Assembly (NCBI GenBank): GCA_919901745.1
Contig: CAKKPP010000003.1
Location: 296,838 to 338,298, forward strand
Source: Chloroflexota bacterium
GTDB lineage: Bacteria > Chloroflexota > Limnocylindria > Limnocylindrales > CSP1-4
Reading direction: 5' to 3'
Length of the DNA: 41,461 bases
This document shows positions 8,032 through 16,264 of the stretch, piece by piece. How positions within the stretch are numbered: the first letter of the stretch is position 1; each line of letters opens with the position of its first letter. Both the position numbers and the translations under genes were made by a program. The notes under the pieces were generated by a model. It worked only from the letters and a program-made list of their open reading frames with translations, searched no databases and was not told where the DNA came from.

Positions 8032-8350
8032 CCGCGAGGCTCTTCGTGCTGGAGCGATGTGGCCGCGGTGACCGGGCATCGACGAGCCGGTGGCCGAGAT
8101 CGTCCTGCTCCGCGATACGATCGATGTCGTCCTCCAGGGCAAGCACCTCGAGAACCCGCACCAGCACCGCCGCGCTGACGGTCAGGGCACCAGCTTCGAG
8201 CCGACGGATCGTGGGCCGGGACACGAGGGCGCGCGCCGCCATGTCTGCCGCGCTCATGCGGCGCCGGAGTCGCGCGGCCTTCAGGCGCTCACCGAGCGCC
8301 CCGGCCTGTCGCTGGGTCTTCGGGAACAGGGTTCTTGCCGGTCTGCTCAT
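8021..8350 (-). CDS. hipB: HipB-type XRE-family antitoxin/repressor
   Basis: A 109-residue protein with a lambda-Cro/XRE helix-turn-helix (LGERLKAARLRRRMSAADMAARALVSRPTIRRLEAGALTVS, about residues 19-60) and a charged C-terminal tail, as in HipB antitoxins that dimerise, bind HipA and repress their own operon. The tail is longer than in E. coli HipB (88 residues). The ATG at 8350 lies inside the left arm of an 11-bp inverted repeat that is probably its own operator. There is no clear Shine-Dalgarno sequence and a candidate -10 ends only seven or eight bases before the ATG, so a leaderless transcript is likely. Confidence 0.85.
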   Translation of the reverse strand: MSRPARTLFPKTQRQAGALGERLKAARLRRRMSAADMAARALVSRPTIRRLEAGALTVSAAVLVRVLEVLALEDDIDRIAEQDDLGHRLVDARSPRPHRSSTKSLADEL

Positions 8351-8399
8351 GGCACATAGTGTTTACCGTACCAATAGGTGTTGTCAATACTATGTGCCA
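8350..8399 (-). promoter_or_regulatory. hipBA promoter and palindromic operator
   Basis: Perfect 11-bp inverted repeats TGGCACATAGT (8350-8360) and ACTATGTGCCA (8389-8399) flank 28 bases that hold a minus-strand promoter: TTGACA at about 8380-8385 and TAAACA 16 bases downstream. Binding of HipB to both arms would bracket the promoter, the usual autoregulation logic for hipBA. The downstream arm contains the hipB start codon. Confidence 0.7.
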
Positions 8400-8435
8400 C
8401 ATCCGGAAGATGCTTGCAGGATTCGATAGACGATC

Positions 8436-8455
8436 GGCCCGGCCCGGCCCGGCCC
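8436..8455. repeat. Four GGCCC pentamer repeats
   Basis: Four consecutive GGCCC units lie in the leader between the hipBA operator and the ion channel gene. A local GC-rich slippage tract; no function assigned. Confidence 0.5.
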
Positions 8456-8517
8456 GACCGGCGGACGCCATGCGACTTGGCTGGTCACGACCCGGGCGTT
8501 GTGGCACGATCGCACCC

Positions 8518-9648
8518 ATGGCCCGACCCCGGCTGAATTCGCTTGCGCTTCCCGTTCTCGCCTCCCCCATCGTTCGGCGGGTCGCGTGGCACATCAAGCG
8601 AATCGGCGGACAGCTCGACCGGCGCTTCTTCCTGACCCTTGGCCAGGGCATCCTCGGCTTCGTGCTGATCGCCGCGCTCCTGATCACCGGGCTCGAGAAG
8701 CCATGGACGTTCGAATCCGTGTTCGATTCGTTCAACTGGGGGATCGCGACCGTCCTCGGTCAGGGTGATTCCGCCTATGTGACGTCACCCGCGGGGCGGA
8801 TCATTGCGTGGGTGCTGATCCTGTTCGGGGTGGCCATGCTGGGCCTCATCACCGGCGCGCTCGTGGCGATGGTCATCGAGTTTCTGCTCAAGGAGGGACA
8901 AGGCTTGGGTGCATCGGGATACCGGGACCACATCGTCGTGTGTGGCTGGAACACCACGGCGCGGGAGCTCATCGGGGAGTTGCGCGGCGACGCCTACAAG
9001 CAGCAGGTCGTGGTCATCGCCGACGCCGACAAGAATCCCGCCGGCGACGGTGTCTATTTCGTTCGCGGCGACCCGACCAACGAACAGGATCTGGCACGAG
9101 CCGGGATTCACGAGGCATCGGCCGCGCTGATCTTTCCCCATGACGCCTCGGACGACGCCGACATGCGCTCGATCCTGACGATCATGGCCATCGAGCACAT
9201 GGCGCCCGGCGTCAGGACGGTCGCCGAGGTCAACAATCCCAAGCACGAGCCGCACTTTCGGCGCGCGAATGTCGACGAGCTCCTCGTGACCTCGAAGGTG
9301 GCATCCCACCTCCTGGCGCGATCCGCGCTCTACCCGGGCCTGACCGGCATCGTGACCGACATCGTGTCCGGAGGGGAAGGCTCGGAGTTGTATCGAATCG
9401 CGCTGCCGGACGAGTACATCGGGTTGTCGATCGACGCGGTCGCGGGGCGCCTCCGCGCCGACCATCGGGCCACCCTGTTGTCGGTCAATCGCGCGGGCCA
9501 CGCGTTCGTCAACCCCGCGGTCGATTTCGTTCTCCAATACGGCGATGACGCGGTCGTCGTGGCGGAGTCCCTGGGAACGCTGGCACCGCTCGAGATCGCG
9601 GACGTGAACGCGGCGCCGCGGGCCGCTGTGGTCGCGCCGCCCGCCTAG
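8518..9648 (+). CDS. Two-helix ion channel with RCK/TrkA-N regulatory domains
   Basis: A 376-residue membrane protein: TM1 at about 38-58 (TLGQGILGFVLIAALLITG), pore helix and filter at 70-90, TM2 at about 94-122, then an RCK (TrkA-N) domain starting DHIVVCGWNTTARELIGEL (about 137) and a TrkA-C-like end. The organisation is that of MthK-type potassium channels. The filter reads TVLGQGDSAY (V79 to D84), so the hallmark GYG is GQG; selectivity may differ from a standard K+ channel. RCK domains normally bind NAD(H), nucleotides or Ca2+ and gate the pore. The longer frame from 8335 crosses the hipB operator and GGCCC repeats, so ATG 8518, which gives MARPRLNSLALPV, is preferred. Confidence 0.82.
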   Translation: MARPRLNSLALPVLASPIVRRVAWHIKRIGGQLDRRFFLTLGQGILGFVLIAALLITGLEKPWTFESVFDSFNWGIATVLGQGDSAYVTSPAGRIIAWVLILFGVAMLGLITGALVAMVIEFLLKEGQGLGASGYRDHIVVCGWNTTARELIGELRGDAYKQQVVVIADADKNPAGDGVYFVRGDPTNEQDLARAGIHEASAALIFPHDASDDADMRSILTIMAIEHMAPGVRTVAEVNNPKHEPHFRRANVDELLVTSKVASHLLARSALYPGLTGIVTDIVSGGEGSELYRIALPDEYIGLSIDAVAGRLRADHRATLLSVNRAGHAFVNPAVDFVLQYGDDAVVVAESLGTLAPLEIADVNAAPRAAVVAPPA

Positions 9649-9665
9649 CGACGCCGCTCGCCGAC

Positions 9666-10445
9666 ATGACCGAGCGAATGGGCGAACCTGCCGATCGATC
9701 ACGTCCTCTGGTCGGGCGGGTTGCGCTCGTGACCGGCGCGGCGTCCGGAATCGGGCGGGCGACGGGGCTCCGGCTGGCCGCCGAAAGTGCGCTCGTCGGG
9801 TGCCTCGACCGGGACGGCAACGGTGCCCGGGATGTCGCGCTGGCGATCCAGGCGAGCGGGGGCACGGCCGTCGGCCTGACGGCCGACGTCACCGATGCGG
9901 CTGCGGTCGCGGCGGCGATCAGCGAACTTGTCGAACGGTTCGGGCCCGTCGGCATTCTCGTCAACAACGCAGGAATTCCAGGGGCCGGGAAGTTCATCGA
10001 CGTCGCGTTCGACGACTGGACCCGGGTGCTCGATGTCCACGTCAACGGCGCGTTCCACGTCACCCAGGCGGTGATGCCGGGCATGATCGCCGCGGGATAC
10101 GGCCGGGTCATCACGATCGCCTCGGAGTCCGTGTGGCTCGGGAACACGAGCGTCCAGTACGCCACGGCCAAGGCTGCACTGCTGGGGTTCACGCGGTCGC
10201 TGGCCCGCCAGGTCGCCGGCTTCGGCGTCCGTGTCAACGCGGTTGCTCCGGGCCCGGTCGAGACGCCCATGCTCTTCGACAATTCGCCCGACGAGATCGA
10301 GCGCGAGCGTGCGACCGTGCTCATCGGCCGCTTCCTCCAGCCCGACGAGATCGCGTCATCGGTGGCATTCCTCGCCGGTCCCGGCGGCGATGCGTATGTC
10401 GGCCAGGTGATCTCGCCCAATGGCGGAACGGTGTTCCCCGGATGA
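9666..10445 (+). CDS. SDR-family NAD(P)-dependent oxidoreductase
   Basis: A 259-residue classical short-chain dehydrogenase/reductase. Seen: Rossmann motif TGAASGIG (residues 23-30), NNAG (100-103), and catalytic residues N127, S153 or S155, Y165 and K169 in YATAK. The acidic residue after beta-2 (CLDRDG) favours NAD over NADP. The C-terminus (GQVISPNGGTVFPG) is typical of FabG-like members. The substrate cannot be deduced. Its stop codon overlaps the next gene's start (ATGA at 10442-10445), so it is co-translated with the YbaK-type deacylase. It begins 17 bp after the channel gene. Confidence 0.88.
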   Translation: MTERMGEPADRSRPLVGRVALVTGAASGIGRATGLRLAAESALVGCLDRDGNGARDVALAIQASGGTAVGLTADVTDAAAVAAAISELVERFGPVGILVNNAGIPGAGKFIDVAFDDWTRVLDVHVNGAFHVTQAVMPGMIAAGYGRVITIASESVWLGNTSVQYATAKAALLGFTRSLARQVAGFGVRVNAVAPGPVETPMLFDNSPDEIERERATVLIGRFLQPDEIASSVAFLAGPGGDAYVGQVISPNGGTVFPG

Positions 10446-10939
10446 TTCCTCCGGAAACGCCTTCGACGCGGGCGATCGACGCCATCCGGGGGACCGGGGT
10501 CGCACATCGTGTCGTGACAACGGCATCGGCCGGCAGTGCCGCGGAGAGTGCCGAACTCCAGGGCATTCCCGTCGGCGCGCTCCTGCGGACCATCGTCGTG
10601 CGCCGTGCCGAGGACGACTACGTGTTCGTCCTCGTGCCCGCGGGACGACGCTTCGATTGGCCGCGCCTTCGCACGCACCTCGGCGTCAGCCGGCTGTCGC
10701 TTCCCGATGCCGATGAGGCACTTGCCGCCACGGGCTATGAGCGCTACACGATCACCCCGTTCGGGGCGACGCGTCGATGGCCGGTCATCGTGGACGCGGC
10801 GGCCATGGCGGAAGTGGTCGTTTCGGTCGGCGGCGGGGCGCGCGGCGTGAACCTGCACCTTGCGCCGGCCGACCTCGTGACGGGCCTCTCGGCGGTCGTC
10901 GTCGACGTGAGCGGTGCGGCCGACGTGTCAGCGGAATGA
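10442..10939 (+). CDS. YbaK/EbsC-family aminoacyl-tRNA deacylase-like protein
   Basis: A 165-residue YbaK-domain protein (TPSTRAIDAIRGTGVAHRVV, AELQGIPVGALLRTIVVR, VFVLVPAGRRFDWPRLRTHLG, YTITPFGATRRWPVIVDAA). Members of this family clear mischarged aminoacyl-tRNA (Cys-tRNA(Pro), Ala-tRNA(Pro)) in trans. The family's important Lys in V(K)xLV is replaced by Arg in LLRTIVV, as in several subfamilies, so the substrate is uncertain. The ATG overlaps the SDR stop by four bases. Confidence 0.8.
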   Translation: MIPPETPSTRAIDAIRGTGVAHRVVTTASAGSAAESAELQGIPVGALLRTIVVRRAEDDYVFVLVPAGRRFDWPRLRTHLGVSRLSLPDADEALAATGYERYTITPFGATRRWPVIVDAAAMAEVVVSVGGGARGVNLHLAPADLVTGLSAVVVDVSGAADVSAE

Positions 10940-11046
10940 CAGCGCACGTCCGTTGGAGGCCACTCGTAGTCGCCGGTGGCTGCTGGACTCAGCGGTCGAC
11001 CTGGCAGCAGAGTCCGTCCAGGCACGGTCAGGTCCCCTTGTTCGGA

Positions 11047-11751
11047 TCAGGTCCAGAGGTTCGGGGCGCCGATCGTGAGCCCGGTTCGGTCTGCGAGCCG
11101 GCTCAGGATAGTCCACCAGTCGTAGCGGCTCGTGACCTCCGATGCCCGGACGGTGACGAGGCGATCGTCGGAAATCAGGCTCGGCAGCTCGCGGTCCAGG
11201 ATCGCCTCGACCTCGTCGCGGAACGCATCGCTCGTCGAGCGGACGCCATCCGGCTGGAGGGCCACATCGGGCAGCAGGCGCACCACGAGATCGTACGTTT
11301 CCGACCAACGCCGGACGAGTGGACCCACCGCGAACCGATCCTCGCCGCCGCACGCTCGAAGGTAGTAGGCGAAGTTGTCCATCACACCGCGATCGGTGGC
11401 GAGGACATCGGCCTTGCCGGCCAGCTCGAGTTCCTGGCGGATCTGGGAGACGAGCACCCACAACTGCGCTTCGCCCGTGGCGCCTTCGTTGATCCCCAGT
11501 GGGTTGTCGCGGACGACCTCGCGCCCCAGCTCGACGGAGAGGCCGGCTCTCTGAACCGTCGCTGCGAAGGCGAGCAGTGCCGACGTCTTCCGGATCCCGT
11601 GCGATCCGATGAACGCGATCTTGACGGAGCGTCGTCGCGGCGGCGCCTCATGGGCACCCTGCGCGGTCCGGGCAGATCGACGGCTCACGCCCAAGAGCGT
11701 AGCGCGGCGGCCACCGATCCGGGTTCGCGTGCTGTCCGCCCGGGCGTTCAT
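11047..11751 (-). CDS. AAA/NadR-kinase-like P-loop ATPase
   Basis: A P-loop protein of about 213-234 residues. The core begins VKIAFIGSHGIRKTSALLAF, with a glycine-rich loop G-S-H-G-I-R-K-T in which the glycine before the Lys is replaced by Arg. A second conserved block is REVVRDNPLGINEGATGEAQLWVL, and the Walker B-like strand is ADVLATDRGVMDN. The arrangement resembles AAA_28/NadR-type small-molecule kinase or predicted ATPase families; the substrate is unknown. The first 40 residues of the ATG 11751 form are basic and low complexity; a GTG at 11688 (VSRRSARTAQ) is an alternative start. It is convergent with the deacylase gene. Confidence 0.65.
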   Translation of the reverse strand: MNARADSTRTRIGGRRATLLGVSRRSARTAQGAHEAPPRRRSVKIAFIGSHGIRKTSALLAFAATVQRAGLSVELGREVVRDNPLGINEGATGEAQLWVLVSQIRQELELAGKADVLATDRGVMDNFAYYLRACGGEDRFAVGPLVRRWSETYDLVVRLLPDVALQPDGVRSTSDAFRDEVEAILDRELPSLISDDRLVTVRASEVTSRYDWWTILSRLADRTGLTIGAPNLWT

Positions 11752-11917
11752 GCGCTGCGATTACCCTGGCTGATCAGATTCGGGCAGAGCGAGCGTGGCA
11801 CGGCGCCCAGAGCGTCGGAATCGCCGACCGGTCACGCTTGCTGGCGCCCGATCTCATTACCGGGAGCAATCACCGGCGGACGCGCGGGCAGACGATGGGC
11901 GCAGACGCAGATCGGAG

Positions 11918-13333
11918 CTACAGCGCCTTGACCGCCGCGGTCAGTGCCGCCAGGCCGTCCTTCGCGTCGGCGAAGAGCATCCCGGTCTTCTCGTTCGTGT
12001 AGAGCTCGTTGTCGATGCCGGCGTAGCCGCGGCCCATCGATCGCTTGATGACGACGATCGATCTTGCCTTGTCCACGTCGAGGATCGGCATCCCGCTGAC
12101 CGGCGAGCCCGGGCGGCGAGCCGCCGGGTTCGTGACGTCGTTGGCGCCGACGACCAGGGCGACATCGCACCGTTCGAACTCGGGGTTGATGTCGTCCATT
12201 TCCTTCAATTGGGGATAGGGGACATTGGCCTCGGCCAGCAGCACGTTCATGTGCCCCGGCATCCGCCCCGCGACCGGGTGGATCGCGTACTTGACGTCGA
12301 CGCCACGTTCCTCCAGGAGCTCGGCCAGCTCGCGGACGGCGTGCTGCGCCTGGGCGACGGCGAGACCGTAACCGGGCACGACGATGACGTGGCTCGCGTA
12401 GGCGAGCTGGATCGCCACGTCGTCGGCGCCGATCGAGCGGACCGAACCGCCGCCTTCGACGGCCGCTCCGGCGGTGCCCTCACCGCCTCCGAATCCTCCG
12501 ATCATGATGTTCATGACCGAGCGGTTCATGGCATCGGCCATGAGTTTCGTGAGAATCGCGCCAGAGGCACCGACGAGCGCGCCGGCGATGATCAGGACGT
12601 CGTTCTCGAGGACGAAGCCGGCCATCGCGACGGCCGTGCCGGTGAACGCGTTGAGGAGGCTGATCACGACCGGCATGTCGGCGCCGCCGATCGGCAGGAC
12701 CATCGTGATCCCGAAGATGAGCGCCGCGGCGATGATCAGCATCAGCACCGGCGAGCTGACGTTGCCGGCGAACAGGAAGAGCGCACCGCCAACCGCGATC
12801 GCCGCCAGCGCGAGGGTCACGATGCGGCCGCCGGGGATGAGGATCGGCTTGCCGGCGATGAGCCCCTGGAGCTTGCCGCTCGCGATGAGCGATCCGGTGA
12901 AGGTCACGCTGCCGATGATCACGTCGAGGACCACTGCGATCGTCGTCTCGAGTGCGACGGCCTCACCGAGGCGTTCGAAGCGCAGGTAATCGTCGATCGC
13001 GACGAGGGCGGCCGCGCCGCCGCCGACGGCGTTGAACAGCGACACCAGCTGCGGCATCGCCGTCATCTTCACGGTCCGGGCGGTCCACAGGCCGGCCCCG
13101 CCACCGATCACGACGCCGACGGCGATGATCAGCCAGGCGGTCCCCGGGGTCCCGGCACGGGCCGCAAGGAGGATGCCGGTCGCGACGACGGCTGCCGCCA
13201 TACCCGCGGCCGACAACCGATTGCCGTTGCGCGCCGTGGCCGGCGAATTCATCCGGATGAGGCCGATGATGAAGCAGGAGGCGCCGGCCAGCCAGACGAG
13301 GCGAACGATCGATTCGAGGGTCGCGAAGTCCAT
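11918..13333 (-). CDS. pntB: Proton-translocating NAD(P) transhydrogenase, beta subunit
   Basis: A 471-residue PntB. The first about 260 residues form 8-9 membrane helices (for example GAAALVAIDDYLRF, GSLIASGKLQGLIAGKP), followed by the NADP-binding domain III with VVPGYGLAVAQAQHAV, HPVAGRMPGHMNVLLAEANVPY and KRSMGRGYAGIDNELY, all hallmark motifs. It works with PntA subunits in the membrane to drive hydride transfer from NADH to NADP+ using the proton motive force, supplying NADPH. Last gene of a three-gene operon in the split-alpha arrangement (pntAA, pntAB, pntB) common in many bacteria. Starts three bases after pntAB. Confidence 0.95.
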   Translation of the reverse strand: MDFATLESIVRLVWLAGASCFIIGLIRMNSPATARNGNRLSAAGMAAAVVATGILLAARAGTPGTAWLIIAVGVVIGGGAGLWTARTVKMTAMPQLVSLFNAVGGGAAALVAIDDYLRFERLGEAVALETTIAVVLDVIIGSVTFTGSLIASGKLQGLIAGKPILIPGGRIVTLALAAIAVGGALFLFAGNVSSPVLMLIIAAALIFGITMVLPIGGADMPVVISLLNAFTGTAVAMAGFVLENDVLIIAGALVGASGAILTKLMADAMNRSVMNIMIGGFGGGEGTAGAAVEGGGSVRSIGADDVAIQLAYASHVIVVPGYGLAVAQAQHAVRELAELLEERGVDVKYAIHPVAGRMPGHMNVLLAEANVPYPQLKEMDDINPEFERCDVALVVGANDVTNPAARRPGSPVSGMPILDVDKARSIVVIKRSMGRGYAGIDNELYTNEKTGMLFADAKDGLAALTAAVKAL

Positions 13334-13336
13334 CGC

Positions 13337-13654
13337 CTAGCCCTCGCTCGGCTCGGTCGGCTTGGGAGCCACCGGCTTCTTCCTGAACATCTGGAGCATC
13401 CGATCGGTGACCACGTAGCCACCGACGACATTCATCGTCGCGAAGGCCACGGCCACGAGGCTGAGCACCTGGCTGAGCGGTTCGGTCGCGTTGGCAGCGA
13501 TGAGCATCGCGCCGACCAGGATGATCCCGTGGATCGAGTTCGCGCCCGACATCAGCGGCGTGTGCAGGGTCGCCGGAACTTTGCTGATGACGGCGAACCC
13601 GACGAGGATCGCCAGGACGAAGATCGTCAGGGCGAAGAGGAGGGCTTCGTTCAC
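13337..13654 (-). CDS. pntAB: NAD(P) transhydrogenase, alpha-2 (membrane) subunit
   Basis: A 105-residue protein with three membrane helices (LFALTIFVLAILVGFAVI, IHGIILVGAMLIAAN, VLSLVAVAFATMNVVGGYVVTDRML) and the strongly conserved TLHTPLMSGANSIHGI segment. This is the separately encoded membrane part of the alpha subunit. The start is GTG at 13654, overlapping the pntAA stop by four bases (GTGA). Confidence 0.93.
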   Translation of the reverse strand: MNEALLFALTIFVLAILVGFAVISKVPATLHTPLMSGANSIHGIILVGAMLIAANATEPLSQVLSLVAVAFATMNVVGGYVVTDRMLQMFRKKPVAPKPTEPSEG

Positions 13655-14814
13655 GCGGTTCTCCCTTCGCTGGCGGCCGCCGGTGCGAGCAGCTTCTTCG
13701 TTGCCTCCTGGACGACCGATCCGCCGTGGGTGATCACCGTGGACTTCGTCACCTCGTTCTCGAAGTCGAGATCGAGATTGCCGTCCTTGACCATCTCGAG
13801 GAGACAGGCGGAGATATTGCGGGCGTAGAACGCGGAGGCGCTCACCGGCATCGTCGCCGGGAGGTTGTCGGGTGCGATGATCGTCACGCCGTTGTCGGAC
13901 ACGACCGTCTCGCCGGCCTTCGACAGCTCGCAGTTGCCGCCCAGCGCGGACGCCGCCATGTCGACGATGACCGAACCGGATTTCATTCGCGCGACGGCAT
14001 CCGCGGTCACGAGGACCGGCGGCTTTCGCCCCGGGACCTGGGCCGTGGTGATCACGATGTCCATGCCGCCGATGGCCTCGTTGAGCTCGGCCTGCTGGGC
14101 GGCACGCTCCTCGGCGGTCAGCTCGCGGGCGTAGCCGCCTGCGCCGGTGGCATCGATCGTCGTCCTGAGCTTGATGAACTGCGCGCCGAGCGACTCGGCC
14201 TGTTCGCGGGTCTCGGGTCGGACGTCGTACGCCTTGACCACGGCACCGAGCCGTCGCGCCGTGCCGATCGCCTGGAGTCCGGCCACCCCGATCCCGAGGA
14301 TCAGGACATTGGCCGGCTTCGCGGTGCCGGCGGCCGTCGTGAGGAGCGGGAAGTAGCGACCGAACGCGTTGGCTGCGATGAGCACCGCCTTGTACCCACC
14401 GACGTTCGCCTGGGAACTGAGGGCGTCCATCGTCTGGGCGCGCGACAGCGTGCGCGGGATCGCGTCGAGGCTGATCGCCGTGACGCCCTTCTTCGCCAGT
14501 TCGGCCGCGAGCTTCGGATCGATCAGCGGCTGGAGGAAGCCGACGACCGCCTGGCCCTCGCGGAGACGCTTGACCTCATCGCCGGTCGGCTTCTGGACGC
14601 GGAGGATGACGTCGGCGTCCTTGTACAGCGCGTCGGTCTTGACGATCGTCGCCCCAGCATCGACATACGCCTGGTCGGGGATGGCGGCACCGTCTCCGGC
14701 ACCGGCTTCGACGAGGATCTCGAGCCCGGCGGACGTGAGCTTGCCGAGCGCTTCGGGTACCAGGGCGACGCGCCGCTCTCCGGCCGCGGTCTCCCGGGCG
14801 ACGCCGACCTTCAT
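13651..14814 (-). CDS. pntAA: NAD(P) transhydrogenase, alpha-1 (NAD-binding) subunit
   Basis: A 387-residue soluble PntA domain I, related to alanine dehydrogenase. Seen: MKVGVARETAAGERRVALVPE at the N-terminus, RTLSRAQTMDALSSQANVGGYKAV, the Rossmann loop LILGIGVAGLQAIGTARRLGA, and the QVPGRKPPVLVT and IVDMAASALGGNCE motifs. It binds NAD(H) and presents it to PntB domain III. The start is ATG at 14814 with AAGGTGG upstream; the longer in-frame extension is shadow. First gene of the pnt operon; its promoter should lie in the 121 bp before the XRE-cupin gene. Confidence 0.94.
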   Translation of the reverse strand: MKVGVARETAAGERRVALVPEALGKLTSAGLEILVEAGAGDGAAIPDQAYVDAGATIVKTDALYKDADVILRVQKPTGDEVKRLREGQAVVGFLQPLIDPKLAAELAKKGVTAISLDAIPRTLSRAQTMDALSSQANVGGYKAVLIAANAFGRYFPLLTTAAGTAKPANVLILGIGVAGLQAIGTARRLGAVVKAYDVRPETREQAESLGAQFIKLRTTIDATGAGGYARELTAEERAAQQAELNEAIGGMDIVITTAQVPGRKPPVLVTADAVARMKSGSVIVDMAASALGGNCELSKAGETVVSDNGVTIIAPDNLPATMPVSASAFYARNISACLLEMVKDGNLDLDFENEVTKSTVITHGGSVVQEATKKLLAPAAASEGRTA

Positions 14815-14935
14815 GGGCACCACCTTGAGAACGTCTGGGGACAAAGGGTCTGGTGAATCCGGTGAAGGATACCCGCTGACCGAGCGTGGTGCGATGCGGG
14901 CTCGGTTGCGATTTGGTTTCGCCGGTCGGCCCGCG

Positions 14936-15511
14936 CTAGCCCTTCGGGCGGATCCGGACAATGAGGATCGCCGCGTCGTCGCCCTCGAGGACCTCACCGT
15001 CGTGGGGAATGGTGCCGTCCCAGCGGAGGTAGTCGCCGGGACCCAGGTCCACCGCGTGATCGCCCTGGCGCAGGCGGTACCGGCCGCGAAGCACGATGTG
15101 ATGTTCGTCGCCCGAGTGTGCGTGGGGGGCGATCCGGCTCCCCGCCGGCACGTCCCGTACCTCGATGATCGTCACGTCGCGCGACGTTCGCCCATCGACG
15201 TGCTCCACTCGACCGAGATCCGTCGGGCTGACCGGCCGCTCCGAGGCTCGAACCACGGCAGGCGGCGCAGGATCCTCCATGAGGAGCCAGGCAGCCGAGA
15301 CGTCCAGGGCGTCGGCGATCGACGCCAGGCACTGGAGCGACGGTGACGCCTTGTCGTTCTCGATCTGCGAGAGGTAGCCGACGTTGAGGCCGCTCCGCTC
15401 GGCGACATTCGCGAGGGTCAGGCCACGCTCGGTCCGCCAGCGTCTGATCTGCGCCCCGACGGCGGGGCGCCGTGGCCGGGCGATCGGCGATGTTGCTCTC
15501 ACCAAACTCAT
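14936..15511 (-). CDS. XRE-family regulator with C-terminal cupin domain
   Basis: A 191-residue protein with helix-turn-helix (IRRWRTERGLTLANVAERSGLNVGYLSQIENDKASPSL, about residues 20-58) and a cupin sensor (AGSRIAPHAHSGDEHHIVLRGRYRLRQGDHAVDLGPGDYLRWDGTIPHDGEVL), including H-x-H and the distal H. These regulators sense small metabolites (for example PuuR types). The start at 15511 (MSLVRAT) is preferred because the upstream in-frame codons overlap the divergent promoter. A -10-like TATGTT lies about 13 bases before the ATG, so the message is probably leaderless. It probably controls itself and the divergent oxidoreductase gene. Confidence 0.82.
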   Translation of the reverse strand: MSLVRATSPIARPRRPAVGAQIRRWRTERGLTLANVAERSGLNVGYLSQIENDKASPSLQCLASIADALDVSAAWLLMEDPAPPAVVRASERPVSPTDLGRVEHVDGRTSRDVTIIEVRDVPAGSRIAPHAHSGDEHHIVLRGRYRLRQGDHAVDLGPGDYLRWDGTIPHDGEVLEGDDAAILIVRIRPKG

Positions 15512-15512
15512 A

Positions 15513-15541
15513 TTGACAACAGTAACATACTGCGATATCGT
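15513..15541 (+). promoter_or_regulatory. Divergent promoter region between XRE-cupin gene and oxidoreductase
   Basis: Plus strand: TTGACA (15513-15518), 17-base spacer, TATCGT (15536-15541), reading towards the gene at 15613. The opposite strand has TATGTT overlapping the same bases and serves the XRE-cupin gene. The face-to-face overlap makes regulation of both by the XRE-cupin protein likely. Confidence 0.55.
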
Positions 15542-15612
15542 TGCCTCCGCAACCAAATACCCCGATCGACTCGGCAACAACCGCGTCGACACCCTGGAAG
15601 GACGAGACGACC

Positions 15613-16263
15613 ATGAACATCGCCATCATTGGAGCCGGCAACGTCGGCAAGGCACTCGCGACCACATTCGCGCGGGCAGGACACACCGTCATCGTCGCGT
15701 CGCGTGATCCGGAAGACGCCGGCACTCTCGCCGCCACGACCGGGGCTCGGATCGCTTCGACGAATGCCGAGGCCGCCTCCGCCGGCGACGTCGTCATCCT
15801 CGCTGTTCCCTTCGCCAGCGTCCCGGACATCGCTGGAGAGATCACCGCTGCCGTCGCCGGCAAGCCCGTGATCGATGTCACGAACCGCATGTCCTTCGGG
15901 GCCGGCGGTCCCGAGATCGACACGACGTCCTCGAATGCCGAAGACCTGGCCGCCCTGCTTCCCGGTGCCCACGTCGTCAAGGCCTTCAACACGCTGTTCG
16001 CGTCCAACCAGGGCGATCCCATCAAGGACGGCATCCAGCTCGACGGCTTCGTTGCCGCCGATGACGCGACGGCCAAGGCGACGGTCATCGAACTGATCGC
16101 ATCCATCGGCCTGGAGCCGGTCGACGTTGGCCCGCTGGCCCGCGCCCGCCAGCTCGAAGGCCTGGCCTTCCTCAACATCACCGTCAACGTCGCCAACAAC
16201 GGCTCCTGGCAGTCCGCCTGGAAGCTCATCGGCGCGCCCGAGACGGTGAAGGTCGCCGCCTGA
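15613..16263 (+). CDS. NADP-binding oxidoreductase, F420:NADP reductase-like (NPD-like)
   Basis: A 216-residue protein starting with a Rossmann loop MNIAIIGAGNVGKALATTFARAGHTVIVASRDPE; the Ser-Arg after beta-2 (ASRDP) favours NADP. Further motifs: DVVILAVPFASVPDIAGEI, KPVIDVTNRMSFG, HVVKAFNTLFA, and a C-terminal AFLNITVN segment. This matches the Fno/NADP_Rdtase_F420-like family (COG2085), whose members reduce F420 or other deazaflavin or quinone-like substrates. The actual cofactor is not certain. It sits downstream of the divergent XRE-cupin promoter and one base before the VOC gene, so the two form an operon. Confidence 0.82.
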   Translation: MNIAIIGAGNVGKALATTFARAGHTVIVASRDPEDAGTLAATTGARIASTNAEAASAGDVVILAVPFASVPDIAGEITAAVAGKPVIDVTNRMSFGAGGPEIDTTSSNAEDLAALLPGAHVVKAFNTLFASNQGDPIKDGIQLDGFVAADDATAKATVIELIASIGLEPVDVGPLARARQLEGLAFLNITVNVANNGSWQSAWKLIGAPETVKVAA

Positions 16264-16264
16264 C

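Noticed and set aside
11795-13828. Long 677-residue open frame on the plus strand opposite the pnt operon.
   Set aside because: It is the antisense of pntB/pntAB; composition is Asp/His/Arg-rich shadow typical of GC-rich genes on the other strand.
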